Positions 13,152-14,889 of a DNA stretch of 14,889 bases are shown in pieces; within the stretch, counting starts at the first letter, position 1, and every line of letters begins with the position of its first letter. The translations under genes were made by a program, and so were the position numbers. The notes beneath the pieces were generated by a model. It did not search any database, was not told the origin of the DNA, and saw only the letters and a list, made by a program, of their open reading frames with translations. This DNA is from an uncultured Eubacteriales bacterium (GTDB lineage: Bacteria; Bacillota; Clostridia; Oscillospirales; Oscillospiraceae), in assembly GCA_900551355.1 (NCBI GenBank), contig URVR01000023.1, positions 1-14,889 on the forward strand. The letters run 5' to 3'.

Positions 13152-13373
13152 ATGAAAACATTGCGCGAAGTAAAGATCGGAGAGACCGCCAAGGTCGTGA
13201 AGCTCCATGGCGAAGGCCCGGTGAAGCGCCGGATCATGGACATGGGCATCACCAAGGGCGTGGAAGTCTACGTCCGCAAGGTGGCCCCTCTGGGCGACCC
13301 CATGGAGGTCACCGTCCGCGGCTACGAGCTGAGCCTGCGGAAGGCCGACACCGAAATGATCGAGGTCGAGTGA
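13152..13373 (+). CDS. feoA: FeoA-domain protein 2, ferrous iron transport
   Basis: This is the second small FeoA protein, 73 residues, immediately before feoB. The sequence shows the canonical FeoA features: an N-terminal LREVKIGETAKVVKL strand pair, RRIMDMGITKGVEVYV, PLGDPMEV and the closing GYELSLRKADTEMIEV. This copy is nearer the classical FeoA consensus than the first, which is more diverged, so the two may not be interchangeable. AAGGAG lies 10 nt or so before ATG 13152. Tandem feoA genes before feoB are common in Firmicutes. The gap to feoB is 45 nt with its own ribosome site. Confidence 0.94.
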   Translation: MKTLREVKIGETAKVVKLHGEGPVKRRIMDMGITKGVEVYVRKVAPLGDPMEVTVRGYELSLRKADTEMIEVE

Positions 13374-13418
13374 TTTTTGTAAATGTGAGTCGATAAGACT
13401 GACCGAAAGGAGAGACAT

Positions 13419-14855
13419 ATGGAAAAACAAATCAAGATCGCGTTGGCGGGCAACCCCAACTGCGGTAAGACTACCCTGTTCAATGCGCTGACCGGCTCCA
13501 ACCAGTTCGTTGGTAACTGGCCCGGCGTCACGGTGGAGAAGAAGGAAGGCCGCCTGAAGAAGCACGAGGACGTGGTCATCATGGACCTGCCCGGCATCTA
13601 CTCCCTGTCCCCCTACACGCTGGAGGAGGTGGTGGCCCGTAACTACCTGATCAACGAGCGCCCCGATGCCATCCTGAACATCATCGACGGCACCAACCTG
13701 GAGCGTAACCTCTACCTGACCACCCAGCTCACCGAGCTGGGCATCCCCGTTGTCGTCGCCATCAACATGATGGACGTGGTCCGCAAGAACGGCGACCAGA
13801 TCAACGTGGCGGAGCTGAGCCGCGAGCTGGGCTGCAAGGTGGTGGAGATCTCCGCCCTGAAGGGTGACGGCATCATGGATGCCGCCGAGGCCGCTGTGGC
13901 GGCTGCCGCCAGCACCAAGACCGTTCCCATGCACACCTTCTCCGGCCCCGTGGAGCATGCCATTGCCCACATCGAGGAGGCCGCCGTACATAACATGCCC
14001 GAGGAGCAGCAGCGCTGGTACGCCATCAAGATCTTTGAGCGCGACGACAAGGTGCTGGAGCAGCTGAAGATCGACGCCACCGTCATGAGCCACATCGAGG
14101 AGGACATCAAGGCCGCCGAGAAGGAACTGGATGACGACGCCGAGAGCATCATCACCAACGAGCGCTATGTCTACATCGCCCAGCTCATCAAGGGCTGCTA
14201 CAAGCAGAAGAAGGCCAAGGGCGAGCTGTCCGCCTCCGATAAGATCGACCGCATCGTCACCAACCGCTGGCTGGGCCTGCCCATCTTCGCCCTGGTGATG
14301 TTCCTGGTGTACTGGATCGCCATGGTGGCCGTGGGCGCCCCCGCTACCGACTGGGCCAACGACGGCGTGTTCGGCGACGGCTGGCACCTGCTGGGCATCG
14401 GCTCCAGTGAGTACAACGAGGTGGCTGACACCTATGGCGAGGCATCCCTGATCGTGGACGGCTACGACGCCTATATCGAGGAGAACGGCGCGCTGGCTGC
14501 CGACGGCACCTTCACCTACGACGTGGAGGACGAGGAGACGCTGGCAGTTACCACGGAGACAGCCACGCTGGCGGACTACGAGGCGGCCAAGGCCACGCTG
14601 GACGAGATCGGCGACGAGCCGGATCCCGCCGACTACGGCGTGTGGGTCCCCGGTATCCCCGTCCTGATCGGCAACGCGCTGGAGTCTGCCGGTGCGGCTG
14701 ACTGGCTGAGCGGTCTGATCCTTGACGGTATCGTGGCCGGTGTCGGCGCCGTGCTGGGCTTCGTGCCCCAGATGCTGGTGCTGTTCCTGATGCTGGCGTT
14801 CCTGGAGGCCTGCGGCTACATGGCCCGTATCGCCTTCGTGCTGGACCGTATCTTC
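13419..14855 (+). CDS. feoB: Ferrous iron transporter FeoB, truncated at contig end
   Basis: This is the membrane Fe(II) transporter with a cytoplasmic G-protein domain. 479 codons are genuine and the rest is lost. The G domain has G1 GNPNCGKT (11-18), switch threonine T38 in GVTVE, G3 DLPG (56-59), G4 NMMD (116-119) and G5 SAL (145-147). The helical domain runs to about 270, and the membrane domain starts around 285 (LGLPIFALVMFLVYW). A long acidic loop between the first membrane segments (about 315-405) precedes YGVWVPGIP. The next segments include VLGFVPQML and ACGYMARIAF, the first Gate-type core. Start ATG 13419 has AAAGGAG 8 nt upstream. The reading frame continues into adapter sequence from 14856; those codons must not be annotated as protein. 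About the last third of the protein is missing. Confidence 0.96.
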
Positions 14856-14889
14856 CTGTCTCTTATACACATCTCCGAGCCCACGAGAC
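14856..14889. other. Illumina Nextera adapter contamination
   Basis: The final 34 bases are CTGTCTCTTATACACATCT (the Tn5 mosaic-end complement) followed by CCGAGCCCACGAGAC (Nextera read-2 adapter arm), an exact match to the library adapter. This is untrimmed read-through, not genome sequence. In the feoB frame it would add LSLIHISEPTR. Confidence 0.98.

Noticed and set aside
13101..14870. Minus-strand open frame opposite feoA2-feoB beginning MYKRQ
   Set aside because: Its start codon lies in the Nextera adapter and the rest is antisense to feoB.

Overview
The window looks like a GC-rich Gram-positive (Firmicutes) chromosome segment. I infer a gut Clostridium of the Oscillospirales type. The evidence is lipoprotein signal peptides on the binding proteins, strong AGGAGG-type ribosome binding sites, Bacillus-style TTTACA Pho boxes, and a DtxR-type repressor divergent from a feoA-feoA-feoB operon. 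There are no phage, IS, CRISPR, tRNA or rRNA features. The right end is not biological: the last 34 bases are an Illumina Nextera adapter, so genuine sequence stops at 14855 inside feoB.

Layout. (1) Minus strand, 1-1795: a methionine ABC transporter operon (metQ, then metN cut by the window edge). It is preceded by a consensus promoter, a 39-codon leader peptide with ten Met codons in 17, and a rho-independent terminator. This looks like a ribosome-mediated methionine attenuator. MetQ itself is circularly permuted: the half that is normally C-terminal comes first. (2) Plus strand, 1883-3172: monocistronic glyA (serine hydroxymethyltransferase) with its own promoter and terminator, divergent from the met operon. 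(3) Plus strand, 3241-9781: a complete phosphate regulon operon, pstS-pstC-pstA-pstB-phoU-phoP-phoR, behind TTTACA Pho boxes. The genes from pstA onward are tightly coupled, and the two-component system that should read the Pho boxes closes the operon. (4) Plus strand, 9816-12294: a two-gene ABC exporter with a perfect consensus promoter, ending in a 19-bp-stem bidirectional terminator. (5) Minus strand, 12302-12670: a DtxR-family metalloregulator. It is divergent from feoA1-feoA2-feoB (12899 to the end). The intergenic region carries three GTTAG/CTAAC dyads, one of them lying across the feo promoter.

How the genes work together. MetNQ imports methionine and GlyA supplies one-carbon units, so the two divergent units share a metabolic theme. 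PhoPR senses phosphate limitation and should activate its own operon. The DtxR-like repressor should shut off Fe(II) uptake by FeoAB when iron is sufficient. The two most unusual items are the permuted MetQ and the Met-codon leader peptide/terminator controlling it.
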